A stretch of DNA of 64,000 bases, taken from contig JOHN01000006.1 of the NCBI GenBank assembly GCA_000719695.1, forward strand, positions 1 through 64,000, read 5' to 3'. Of the stretch, positions 38,626-47,554 are shown piece after piece (positions within the stretch are counted from its first letter, which is position 1; every line of letters starts with the position of its first letter). The position numbers were made by a program, and so were the translations under genes. This DNA comes from Streptomyces sp. NRRL F-6131 (GTDB lineage Bacteria; Actinomycetota; Actinomycetes; Streptomycetales; Streptomycetaceae). The notes beneath the pieces are model-generated. The model ran no database searches. It was not told the DNA's origin and worked only from the letters and a program-made list of their open reading frames with translations.

Positions 38626-39060
38626 ATGGCTTCCGACCGCCTGTTCCCGCATGCGGGCACCGCGGCCCCGGCCCCGGGCGACCCGCCCACGACGGGCCCG
38701 CCCCTGACGGACCCGGACCCGACGGACCCGCCCCCGACGGGCCCGGACCTGCGGATCGACACCGCGAGCATCGGCGGGACCCTCGTCTGCACCGTGGACG
38801 GGGACCTGCACCAGGACACCGAGGACCAGCTCCGGCGCGCCCTGGACGAGGCCCTCGACCGTCGGCCGGCCGTACTCGCCGTCCGGCTCTCCGCCGTGCG
38901 GCTGTTCACCGCCGGCGGGCTGAACGCCCTGCTCGCCGCCCGCCGGACCGCGCACGCCCGCGAGGTGCCGATGATCCTGGTGGCCCCCAGCCCGGGCGTG
39001 CGACGCGTCCTGGAGATCACCGGGGCGACCGGGGTCTTCCGGATCCGGCCGAGCGCCTGA
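38626..39060 (+). CDS. STAS-domain anti-sigma-factor antagonist lacking the phospho-Ser motif
   Basis: A 144-residue protein. After a Pro-rich N-terminus (residues 1-40), a STAS fold of the SpoIIAA/RsbV type spans about 42-142 (GTLVCTVDGDLHQDTEDQLRRALDEAL). Where the family has DSSGL, this protein has TAGGL at residues 95-99, so the phosphoacceptor Ser is absent. It may act constitutively or by another signal. ATG 38626 has GGGAGG; an ATG ten codons earlier lacks a site. It lies 133 bases upstream of an HATPase gene on the same strand. Confidence 0.8.
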   Translation: MASDRLFPHAGTAAPAPGDPPTTGPPLTDPDPTDPPPTGPDLRIDTASIGGTLVCTVDGDLHQDTEDQLRRALDEALDRRPAVLAVRLSAVRLFTAGGLNALLAARRTAHAREVPMILVAPSPGVRRVLEITGATGVFRIRPSA

Positions 39061-39193
39061 CCGGCGGCCGGCGGCCGACGGCCGGCGACCGGCGACCCGT
39101 CGGCACCGGGAAACCGGCCCCGGGGTGTAGGACGCGCTCCCCGGGGGGACACGCCCGAACGTGAACGCAACGCCGGCCTGCACGGGGACTCTC

Positions 39194-39610
39194 ATGGATT
39201 CGCCGCACGCCACCACCGCTCTCCACCGCCGCCTGGTCTTCCCCCCGGACGACCGGGGCGGCTGCGTCCTCCGCGGGCTCGCCTTCACCCGGTTCGCCCT
39301 GGCCGGGTGGCGACCCGACGCGGACGACGCGTCCGTGGGCGACACCCTGCTGGTGGTGGCCGAACTGCTCGCCAACGCCGTGGACCACGCCGGCGGGCCG
39401 CTCTCCCTGGACCTTCGGCTCGGCGCGGACGCCGCACGGCTGCGCATCGAGGTCGCCGATCCGGTGGCCGCCGAACCGTACCTGCGGCTGGTGCCGCCGA
39501 CCGAGCCGCACGGACGCGGCGTCCGCATCGTCGACCGGGTCGCCGAGGACTGGGGCAGCCGGCCCGAGGGCCGGGGGAAGACCGTCTGGGCCGAGTGCCG
39601 CCTGAGGTGA
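39194..39610 (+). CDS. RsbW/SpoIIAB-like ATP-binding protein (anti-sigma regulator)
   Basis: A 138-residue HATPase_c protein of the small serine-kinase/anti-sigma group. The N box is VVAELLANAVDHAGG, the metal-binding Asp motif is EVADPVAAEP, and the G2 box is PHGRGVRIVDRVAEDWG. In partner switching such proteins bind a sigma factor or phosphorylate a STAS partner. The preceding gene encodes a STAS protein without the target Ser. ATG 39194 follows GGGGA; a GTG at 39161 would add 11 residues. No sigma gene is adjacent. Confidence 0.82.
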   Translation: MDSPHATTALHRRLVFPPDDRGGCVLRGLAFTRFALAGWRPDADDASVGDTLLVVAELLANAVDHAGGPLSLDLRLGADAARLRIEVADPVAAEPYLRLVPPTEPHGRGVRIVDRVAEDWGSRPEGRGKTVWAECRLR

Positions 39611-39631
39611 GCAGCCTCGGGACGGGGGCGG

Positions 39632-39985
39632 TCAGGCGGGCTGCCAGAGTTCGATCCGGTTGCCCTCGGGGTCGGTGACCCAGCCGAAGCGGCCGACGCC
39701 TTCCATGGACTCGCTCTCCTCGGCCACGTCCGCGCCCTTGGCCCGGAGCTGGGCGAGCATCGCGTCCAGGTCGCGGACGCGGAAGTTGAGCATGGTCTGT
39801 TGGGTGCGGCGGCCGAAGTAGTCGGTGCCGGACTCGAAGGTCGCGAAGACCGTCGGCCCGGCGTCCTGCTGCCAGAGGCCGTGCTCGTCGGCGTCCAGGC
39901 CGAGGCAGTCGCGGTACCAGGCGCCCAGGGTCTCCGGATCGGCGGCGCGCAGGAAGTAGCCGCCGATGCCAGTCACACGTTCCAT
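39632..39985 (-). CDS. VOC/glyoxalase-like protein
   Basis: A 117-residue single VOC domain of two beta-alpha-beta-beta-beta units. The N-terminal GGYFLRAADPETLGAWYRDCLGLD and C-terminal GRFGWVTDPEGNRIELWQPA are typical. Possible metal ligands include the Glu in IELWQP. The family ranges from lyases to dioxygenases and drug-binding proteins; substrate unknown. It converges on the HATPase gene with only 21 bases between. Confidence 0.88.
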   Translation of the reverse strand: MERVTGIGGYFLRAADPETLGAWYRDCLGLDADEHGLWQQDAGPTVFATFESGTDYFGRRTQQTMLNFRVRDLDAMLAQLRAKGADVAEESESMEGVGRFGWVTDPEGNRIELWQPA

Positions 39986-40573
39986 GTTTCCCGTTCCTGT
40001 TCTGTCCGGTGGGGCGACGCCCGCTGGACGGCGCCCCGTGGGCCGACGCACATCCTTCTACCAGGCGAGCGGCCGTAGGTCACCGGCCGACGCGAGGCCG
40101 TCGTGACGCGGACCCACCGTCACATCCGTCTGGGCCGTGCGGAATTCCCTTCGGCGGAACCCTGGAAGGCTTTCCGGGCGCATGCGGACATACAGATCGC
40201 CGGAATTACGAATTCCACTTCCCGCACCACGGAAACACCTCGGACCGGTGGCCGGGTAATTCCCCCAGAAGTGACCCCAGCGCGGAACAGCTGCGGTGAA
40301 ATCGGAAACAGGTGAGCAACGGGAGGAATCCACCTACGGCCGAGGCCCCGGCGTCTCACAATGGTCTGGACCAACTTCTCAAACACCTGGTCAGCGGCCT
40401 CTGCTCACGTGAGACGTCTCAAAGCGACGCCGGCCCCTCGAACCACATCCGCCCCTGCGGCAGAGTCGTTCCCCGTCGGGCGGTGCACAGCCTGGCGATG
40501 ATCCGGGAATCGGATCTCCCCTCGACGACGAGGGCGTGCGGGATTCCCGATCCACCCATCGAGAGGCAGTGAC
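39986..40573. other. Non-coding 588-base stretch with lower GC and overlapping palindromes
   Basis: No frame in either strand has convincing codon use. From about 40130 to 40400 the GC content falls below that of the neighbours. CTCACGTGAG (40404-40413) and TGAGACGTCTCA (40410-40421) are overlapping perfect palindromes about 155 bases upstream of the next start. They may be regulatory for that gene. Confidence 0.4.
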
Positions 40574-40996
40574 ATGAAGAAGAAGATCGCGGCCGCCACC
40601 CTGGCCGCCGCCACCCTGGGTACGGTGCTGCTCGGCGCCGCCACCCCGGCCCTCGCGAGCAGCGGGGGCTGCGTCTCCGGTGACGCGTGCCTCTACTACA
40701 GCCCGAACCTCCAGGGCGCCAAGTTCGGCAAGGGCGAGTTCGGCAACTACTCCGGCAACTTCGGTGGCGGCGGCGCCGGCAACGGCCAGCCCGTCATCAA
40801 CAACGCCGCCTCGGTGTGGAACATGGACCACTACCACAACCTCCGCGTCCACTACCGCGAGTTCAGCGTCCGCGACAGCGGCCCGAACCAGTTCGTCCCG
40901 CACGACCAGTGGGTGAACCTGGGCTCCGTGCCGTGGAACGGCGGCTCGATCAACATGCGCAACAACAACCACTCGCAGAGCTGGGAAACCCTCTAG
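40574..40996 (+). CDS. Small secreted protein of the peptidase-inhibitor I36 / beta-gamma-crystallin-like type
   Basis: A 140-residue exported protein. MKKKIAAATLAAATLGTVLLGAATPALAS is a clear signal peptide with cleavage near residue 29. The mature part has two Cys (GGCVSGDAC) and Gly/Asn/Tyr-rich strands (LYYSPNLQGAKFGKGEFGNYSGNF), as in the I36 inhibitors related to SMI of Streptomyces, which bind metalloproteases. The site GAGAGG precedes ATG. Inhibitor function is suggested by family only. Confidence 0.75.
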   Translation: MKKKIAAATLAAATLGTVLLGAATPALASSGGCVSGDACLYYSPNLQGAKFGKGEFGNYSGNFGGGGAGNGQPVINNAASVWNMDHYHNLRVHYREFSVRDSGPNQFVPHDQWVNLGSVPWNGGSINMRNNNHSQSWETL

Positions 40997-41005
40997 TCAG
41001 GCCCT

Positions 41006-41052
41006 GACCCGGGTGCCGGACCCCCGATCCACCGGGGCCCGGCACCCGGGTC
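41006..41052 (+). terminator. Terminator hairpin (14-bp perfect stem)
   Basis: GACCCGGGTGCCGG at 41006-41019 and CCGGCACCCGGGTC at 41039-41052 pair fully, starting 10 bases past the stop of the secreted I36-like gene; the loop contains CCCC/GGGG. Confidence 0.8.
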
Positions 41053-41163
41053 GCACCCACCCCCGCCGGACCACCCGCCGGACCGCCCACAGAACCGCCC
41101 GCAGAACCACCCGTCGAACACGCCCGCTTCCACCCACGCGGGCGGGTGCCCGAGGAGCCCCGC

Positions 41164-42153
41164 ATGACGTCCCCGCGCCGCGGCCGCCCGATGTCGGCCC
41201 TGCTGCTGACCACCACGCTGGCCCTGACCGCCGCCCTGGCCCTGACCGCCGGCTGTGCCTCCGGGTCCGCCGGAACCGCCGGAACCGCCGCCGCGCCACA
41301 GCCGACCGCCTCCCTCGCCCCCATGGCGCCGCCGCCGATCGGGGACGTCCCCCGGCTGAGCCGGGTGGACGACCGGGCCCTGCCCATCGAGGCCTACCTG
41401 CTGAGCGGGGAGCAGTTCCGGCAGTACGACGCGGCCCAGGGCGTGCTGGTCACCCGGTGCGTACGGCGGTTCGGCCTGGACTACGCCGCGCCGGCCCCGA
41501 CCGCGCCCGGCGAGACCCAGACCACCCACCGGTACGACCCGGTCGAGATCTCCGACGTCTCCGTGAACGGCTACCACTCGCCGGACCCGAACCGGGGGAA
41601 GAAGTCCGGCGCGGCGCCGTCCCTCAGCCCCGACGTCACCACCGTGCTCGGCGCCGGCCTCGGACCGGACGGCAGGGCCGCCCCCGGCACCGCCGTCGAG
41701 TTCCGCGGCGAGAAGTTGCCCTCCGGCGGATGCATCGCGGACGCGCAGCGGCAGTTGACGGCGCGCGGCGGCACCGGCCGGGACGCCGACCTCGCGACGG
41801 GCATCAACTACGAGGGCTTCGAGCGCTCCCGCCAGGACCCCCGGGTGGTGGCCGTCTTCCAGGACTGGTCGCGCTGCATGACCGAGCGCGGGTACTCCTA
41901 CGGCACGCCCGCGGACGCCCTGAAGGACCCGCGCTGGGGTGCCACCGCGACGCCCTCGGCCGAGGAGATCGCCACGGCCACCGCCGACGTCGAGTGCAAG
42001 GCCCGGGTCAATGTGGTGGGCGTCTGGTTCACCGTCGAATCCGCGTACGAGCAGGAGCTGATCCGACTGCAGCAGTCCGGGCTGACGGCGGCCAAGGCGG
42101 GCAACGACGCGATGCTGGAGGTCGCGCGGTCCGTGACGGCCGCGGGCGTCTGA
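41164..42153 (+). CDS. Hypothetical lipoprotein
   Basis: A 329-residue protein with a lipoprotein signal ending in LTAGC (about residue 31). The mature part has no known domain; it contains paired Cys (TRCVRRF, GGCIADA, SRCMTERGY, VECKARV) and a helical C-terminus (YEQELIRLQQSGLTAAKAGNDAMLEVARSV). ATG 41164 is chosen for its GAGGAG; the ATG at 41146 has none. This is a recurrent but uncharacterised surface lipoprotein type in streptomycetes. Confidence 0.75.
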   Translation: MTSPRRGRPMSALLLTTTLALTAALALTAGCASGSAGTAGTAAAPQPTASLAPMAPPPIGDVPRLSRVDDRALPIEAYLLSGEQFRQYDAAQGVLVTRCVRRFGLDYAAPAPTAPGETQTTHRYDPVEISDVSVNGYHSPDPNRGKKSGAAPSLSPDVTTVLGAGLGPDGRAAPGTAVEFRGEKLPSGGCIADAQRQLTARGGTGRDADLATGINYEGFERSRQDPRVVAVFQDWSRCMTERGYSYGTPADALKDPRWGATATPSAEEIATATADVECKARVNVVGVWFTVESAYEQELIRLQQSGLTAAKAGNDAMLEVARSVTAAGV

Positions 42154-42200
42154 GCCGCGGAGCTCCGAGCCCTCGGGCGTCCGGACCACGGGCTCCCGGC

Positions 42201-42229
42201 CCGGACGCGTCGGGGGACGACGCGTCCGG
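42201..42229. terminator. Bidirectional terminator (12-bp perfect stem)
   Basis: CCGGACGCGTCG and CGACGCGTCCGG enclose the loop GGGGA between two convergent genes. Confidence 0.85.
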
Positions 42230-42246
42230 ACCGGGGGCCCGTGCCG

Positions 42247-43083
<837 letters not shown>

Positions 43084-43087
43084 CTAC

Positions 43088-43116
43088 GTTGTAGAGCGGT
43101 GTCCATGCACCGTCAA
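43088..43116 (-). promoter_or_regulatory. Minus-strand promoter TTGACG-N17-TACAAC
   Basis: On the minus strand TTGACG (43116-43111) and TACAAC (43093-43088) are separated by exactly 17 bases, close to the housekeeping sigma consensus. It would give a leader of about 150 bases for the secreted protein gene starting at 42927. Confidence 0.55.
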
Positions 43117-43130
43117 GGAGCTGGACAAGA

Positions 43131-43153
43131 CTTGTTGACGAATCGTCAGCAAG
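43131..43153. promoter_or_regulatory. Inverted repeat CTTGTTGACGA-A-TCGTCAGCAAG
   Basis: Eleven-base arms around one central base, with one mismatch, in the 367-base gap between divergent secreted-protein genes. It is 15 bases upstream of the minus-strand -35 and 142 bases from the beta-propeller start, and could control either. The remaining gap shows nothing else. Confidence 0.55.
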
Positions 43154-43294
43154 AAGACGTCGAGGTCTTGCCAGGGCCGCCGGCCGCTCCCTACCGTCGA
43201 GTACCGCCCTTCCGGCGATCCCCGCCCCACCGGCGATCCGTCGAATCCGACTTCGTGCGCGGCCGCGCGCCGCGCACGTGCGAAGGAGCCCGCG

Positions 43295-44584
43295 ATGCCC
43301 CTCCCCCACCCCCGGCGCTCCCGGCGCCTGCGGACCCTCCTCGGCATCACGGCCGTACTCGGCCTGGCCCTGCCCGGCTCCACCGCGGCGGCCGACACCG
43401 GCGCGCGCGAGCGCCCCGCCGCGGCCGGCACCGCCGCGCTGCGGGAGGTGATGTTCGTGGGCAACAACTGGGACGGCACCGCCGACGTCATCACCTCGCG
43501 CGGCGGCCTCACCCGGATCGGCCGGATCAACGTCGTCCCCGACAAGGACCAGCGGCTCACCGAGATCTACCTCAACCCGATCAAGCTCGGCTACTTCCTC
43601 GGCGTCCGGCTGGGCCCCGGCGAGGGCCACGACCAGCTCGTCGACGACATGTACTCCACCCCCGACGGCACCGCCGTCGTCGTCTCCCGGCCGAGCTTCG
43701 CCGACGTGGTGTCCGTCGACCTCGCCAGCGGCCGGATCAACTGGCGCTTCCCCGTGGCGGGTTACCGCTCCGACCACATGGCGCTTTCGCCCGACGGCAC
43801 CCGGGTGGTGGTCTCCGCCTCCACCGCCAACACCGTGCACGTCCTGGACATCGCCACCGGCCGCCAGCTCGGCTCGTTCCGGACCGGCGACAAGCCGCAC
43901 GAGAACCTCTTCACCGACGGCGGTCGGCGGATCTGGAACATGTCGATCGGCGAGGTCACCACCGCCCTCGACGCCCCCTGGCTGGACTGGACCAAGGGCG
44001 ACCGCAGGATCACCGTGGCCGACGCCGAGACCTTCGAGACCGTGCGGGTCGTCGACATGCGCGAGCGGCTCGACGCCTTCGGCCGGCCCGACCTCTCGGA
44101 CGCCGTCCGCCCGGCCGCGTTCAGCCCGGACGGCTCGACCCTGTACTTCCAGGTCTCCTTCTTCAACGGCCTCGTCGAGTACGACGTCGCCTCCGACCGG
44201 ATCACCCGGATCAGGACGCTCCCCGTGAACCCCGCCACCAACGAGGACCGCACCACCTGGGTCAACGACTCCCGCCACCACGGCCTGGCGATGAGCCCCG
44301 CCGGCGACAAGCTCTGCGTCGCGGGCACCATGGACGACTACGCCACCGTCGTGGACCGCGGCACGCTCCAGCAGGGGCCGCTCGTCCCCGCCGTGAAGCC
44401 CTACTGGGCGACGGTCAGCGGTGACGGCACGTCCTGCATCGTCTCCGAGGCCGGGGCCGACCGGGTCAGCGCGATCGACTTCGCCACCGGGCAGCGCACC
44501 TCCTCCGTCGACGTCGGCGACCACCCGCAACGCGTCCGCCTCGGCCACGTGCCCGCCGGCTGGAGCGGCCCCTCGGCGCCCTGA
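43295..44584 (+). CDS. Secreted YVTN-type beta-propeller protein
   Basis: A 429-residue exported protein. The first ~33 residues form a signal peptide (RRLRTLLGITAVLGLALPGSTAAAD). The rest has repeated blades: DMYSTPDGTAVVVSRPS, MALSPDGTRVVVSASTANTVHVLDIATGRQLG, PAAFSPDGSTLYFQVSFFNGLVEYDV and VSAIDFATGQRTSSVDVGDHPQRVRLG. Blade motifs are of the YVTN/lactonase class. It may bind ligands or act as scaffold; no catalytic residues can be assigned. Confidence 0.85.
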   Translation: MPLPHPRRSRRLRTLLGITAVLGLALPGSTAAADTGARERPAAAGTAALREVMFVGNNWDGTADVITSRGGLTRIGRINVVPDKDQRLTEIYLNPIKLGYFLGVRLGPGEGHDQLVDDMYSTPDGTAVVVSRPSFADVVSVDLASGRINWRFPVAGYRSDHMALSPDGTRVVVSASTANTVHVLDIATGRQLGSFRTGDKPHENLFTDGGRRIWNMSIGEVTTALDAPWLDWTKGDRRITVADAETFETVRVVDMRERLDAFGRPDLSDAVRPAAFSPDGSTLYFQVSFFNGLVEYDVASDRITRIRTLPVNPATNEDRTTWVNDSRHHGLAMSPAGDKLCVAGTMDDYATVVDRGTLQQGPLVPAVKPYWATVSGDGTSCIVSEAGADRVSAIDFATGQRTSSVDVGDHPQRVRLGHVPAGWSGPSAP

Positions 44585-44658
44585 CCCGGAGGCGCCTCGC
44601 CCCGGGGACGCCCCGGGGACGCCCCGCGGCGCCCCTGCGGCGCCCGGCCGGCGGCCCG

Positions 44659-47427
44659 TCAGCCGACCGCCGCCGGGGCCGTGGCGCCCACCGAGCCGTC
44701 CGAGCCGTCCGCGCCGACCGGACCCGCCGCGGGCGCCGGTCGGCGCGGCAGGGCGAGCCGGGCGTACGCGCGGACGTCCGCGTCGGAGTCCGCGAGCCGC
44801 TCCCGCAGGGCCGCCGCCACCACCGACTCGGCCGACCGGGGGGCGAGGGCGCGCACCGCCGCCTTCCGGACGTCCGCCTCGCGGTCGCCCAACAGCGCCA
44901 GCAGCGGAGCCAGTTCACCCGCGACCGCGAGCGCCCCGGCGGCGGCCTGACGGATCCGCCAGGACGGCGCCGCCGTCGCGCCCACGGCGATCGTCGCCAG
45001 CTCCGGCGGGCAGCCGATCCCGGCGGCGCCGGTGAGGGCGGCGGCCCGCACCAGCGGGTCCGGGTCGGCCGCGAGCCGCACCAGGGCGGCCGCCGCGGAC
45101 GGATCGCCGACCGTGCCCAAGCCCTCGGCCGCCGCCACCCGCACCTCTCGCGCGGCGTCCCCGGCGGCGCCCGCCAGCGCGGCCGCGTCGTCCAGGGCGA
45201 CCAGACCGCGCACGGCCTGCAACCGCACCGGCACCGCCGCGTCGGCCAGGGCGTTGGCGAACCGCCCGGCCGTTCCGGTGCGCAGCACCCGGGCCAGTTC
45301 GAGCGCCCCGGCCCGGACCACCGGGTCGGCCGAGGACGCGGCCCGGTCGAGGTCCGGGCCGAGCGCCGGGCCGTCCAGCACCTCGGCCAGTTCGCGCAGT
45401 CCGGCCACGGCCGCCGCCCGGACGGTGTCGTCGGCGTCCGCCAGGGCCCCGGCCAGGGCGGTGCCGGTGCCGGGCGGCGCGTGCTCGGTGAGCACGGAGA
45501 GCGCCGTACGGCGCACCTCGGCCGCCGGGTCGGCCAGGAAGCCGGCCAGCCGGTCGACGGTGGGCCGGCCCTCGGCGATCCGCAGCAGTGCGAGCAGCCG
45601 GGGCGAGGCCGGAGCGGTGACGGGGGCCGGTCCGTCGGCGGGCCCGGCGGTCCTGGCCGGGGCGGCGAGGGTGCGGCCGACGGGCTCCGGGTGGACCTCG
45701 CCGAGCACGGTGACCGGGAGGTCGGGCGGCTCCAGGCCCTCCACCGGCACCAGGTAGGGGTGGACGGGGCGGGTGAGGAACTCCATCGCCCCGTCGGCGT
45801 TCCGGCGCAGGTTGAGGTGGCTGAACCAGCGTTCGTCGTCCCGACCGGGGTGGTCGACGCGCTGGTGGTAGAGGCCCCAGCGGCTCTCGGTGCGGGCGAG
45901 CGAGGAGCGGGCGGCCATCTCGGCGCAGTCCCGGATGAAGTCGACCTCGACGGCGCGCATCAGCTCGTGCGGGGTGCGGGCGCCCATCGCCGCGATCTCG
46001 CCGCGCATCCGGTCGAGGTGGTCCAGCACCAGGGAGAGCCGGGCGCCGGTCTTCGGTGGGGCGATGTAGTCGTTGACGAACCGTCGGAGCTTGTACTCGA
46101 CCTGCGCCTGCGGCGGGCCGTCCGGGTTGCGCAGCGGGCGGTAGACCAGGGCGTGGGCCGCCTCGACCTGGTCCTGCGGCAGTTCGGCGCGTGCGGCGGG
46201 CAGGTGGGCGGCGGCGTGGGTGCCCGCGAGGTCGCCGAAGACGAAGGCGCCGATCATGTAGTTGTGCGGGACGCAGGCGAGGTCGCCCGCGGCGTACAGG
46301 CCGGGCACGGTGGTGGCGGCGTTCTCGTCGACCTGGACGCCGGAGGCGGAGTGTCCGCCGCACAGGCCGATCTCGGAGATGTGCATCTCGACGTCGTGGG
46401 TCCGGTAGTCGTGGCCGCGTCCGGCGTGGAAGGTGCCGCGGGTGGGGCGCTCGGTGGTGTGCAGGATGGACTCCAGGGCCTGCACGGTCTCCTCCGGCAG
46501 GTGGGTGGTGCGCAGGAACACCGGTCCGCGGTCGGAGGCGACCTCGGCGGCGAACTCGGCCATCATCCGGCCGGACCAGTAGTCGGAGTCGACGAACCGC
46601 TCGCCGTGCCGGTTCACCTGGTAGCTGCCGAAGGGGTTGGCCACGTAGGCGCAGGCGGGCCCGTTGTAGTCCTTGATCAGCGGGTTGATCTGGAAGCACT
46701 CGATGCCGCTGAGCTCCGCGCCGGCGTGGTAGGCCATGGCGTAGCCGTCGCCGGCGTTGGTGGGGTTCTCGTAGGTGCCGTAGAGGTAGCCGCCGGCGGG
46801 CAGGCCGAGCCGGCCGCAGGGGCCGGTGGCGAGGACCACCGCGCCGGCCGAGACGGTGACGAAGCCGCCGCCGCGGGTGTCGAACCCGGCGGCGCCCACC
46901 GCCCGGCCGCCGGCGGTCAGCACGCGCACCGGCATCACCCGGTTCTCGATGGTGATCCGTTCGCGGAGCCGGCGTTCGCGCAGCACCCGGTAGAGGACCT
47001 TCTTGACGTCCTTGCCCTCCGGCATGGGCAGCACGTAGCTGCCGGAGCGGTGCACCTGGCGCACCTGGTACTCGCCGTGCTCGTCCTTCTCGAACTTCAC
47101 CCCGTACCCCTCCAGGCGCCGCACCATGGCGAAGCCGCGGGTGGCGGTCTGCCGGACGGTGCGCTGGTCGACGATGCCGTCGTTGGCGCGGGTGATCTCG
47201 GCGACGTAGTCGTCCGGTTCGGCGCGGCCGGGGATCACCGCGTTGTTGACGCCGTCCATGCCCATGGCCAGCGCGCCGGAGTGCCGGACGTGGGCCTTCT
47301 CCAGCAGCAGGACGTTCGCCCCGGCCTCGGCCGCGCTGATCGCGGCCATCGAGCCGGCGGTGCCGCCGCCGACCACCAGGACGTCGCAGCTCAGCCGGCG
47401 GGTGTCGGCAAGGTCGGGGATCCTCAT
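44659..47427 (-). CDS. AprA/FrdA-like flavoprotein fused to C-terminal HEAT repeats
   Basis: A 922-residue fusion. Residues 1-600 are a succinate-dehydrogenase/fumarate-reductase-type flavoprotein: FAD motif VLVVGGGTAGSMAAISAAEAGANVLLLEKA, then VRHSGALAMGMDGVN, which resembles the AprA subunit of adenylylsulfate reductase (ERSGAVAQGL), and GLYAAGDLACVPHNYMIGA. After an Ala/Pro linker (about 605-625), residues 625-895 are tandem HEAT/PBS-lyase repeats (DPAAEVRRTALSVL, DPDPLVRAAALTG, DREADVRKAAVRAL). Last gene of the ferredoxin-ABC operon, 127 bases after the ATPase. The ferredoxin is the likely electron partner. It may reduce or oxidise the imported compound. Substrate unknown. Confidence 0.82.
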   Translation of the reverse strand: MRIPDLADTRRLSCDVLVVGGGTAGSMAAISAAEAGANVLLLEKAHVRHSGALAMGMDGVNNAVIPGRAEPDDYVAEITRANDGIVDQRTVRQTATRGFAMVRRLEGYGVKFEKDEHGEYQVRQVHRSGSYVLPMPEGKDVKKVLYRVLRERRLRERITIENRVMPVRVLTAGGRAVGAAGFDTRGGGFVTVSAGAVVLATGPCGRLGLPAGGYLYGTYENPTNAGDGYAMAYHAGAELSGIECFQINPLIKDYNGPACAYVANPFGSYQVNRHGERFVDSDYWSGRMMAEFAAEVASDRGPVFLRTTHLPEETVQALESILHTTERPTRGTFHAGRGHDYRTHDVEMHISEIGLCGGHSASGVQVDENAATTVPGLYAAGDLACVPHNYMIGAFVFGDLAGTHAAAHLPAARAELPQDQVEAAHALVYRPLRNPDGPPQAQVEYKLRRFVNDYIAPPKTGARLSLVLDHLDRMRGEIAAMGARTPHELMRAVEVDFIRDCAEMAARSSLARTESRWGLYHQRVDHPGRDDERWFSHLNLRRNADGAMEFLTRPVHPYLVPVEGLEPPDLPVTVLGEVHPEPVGRTLAAPARTAGPADGPAPVTAPASPRLLALLRIAEGRPTVDRLAGFLADPAAEVRRTALSVLTEHAPPGTGTALAGALADADDTVRAAAVAGLRELAEVLDGPALGPDLDRAASSADPVVRAGALELARVLRTGTAGRFANALADAAVPVRLQAVRGLVALDDAAALAGAAGDAAREVRVAAAEGLGTVGDPSAAAALVRLAADPDPLVRAAALTGAAGIGCPPELATIAVGATAAPSWRIRQAAAGALAVAGELAPLLALLGDREADVRKAAVRALAPRSAESVVAAALRERLADSDADVRAYARLALPRRPAPAAGPVGADGSDGSVGATAPAAVG

Positions 47428-47443
47428 GGGGTGCCTCTCTCAG

Positions 47444-47471
47444 GCGTGGGGCGTGGGGCGTGGGGCGTGGG
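47444..47471. repeat. Four tandem GCGTGGG heptamers
   Basis: Four perfect copies plus a degenerate fifth lie in the 127-base gap between the ABC ATPase and flavoprotein genes. It may be simple slippage DNA or a recognition site. Confidence 0.6.
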
Positions 47472-47554
47472 GCGTGCGGTGGGCGGACGCGGCGGGCGCG
47501 GCGGGCGCGGGGTCGTCCGACCGTTCGCGTCGCATCGGCGGGCGGCGGGAGTGG

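Noticed and set aside
44585..44658. Terminator between the beta-propeller and flavoprotein genes
   Set aside because: Only repeated GCCCC/GGGG blocks are present; no single stable stem is preferred over others.
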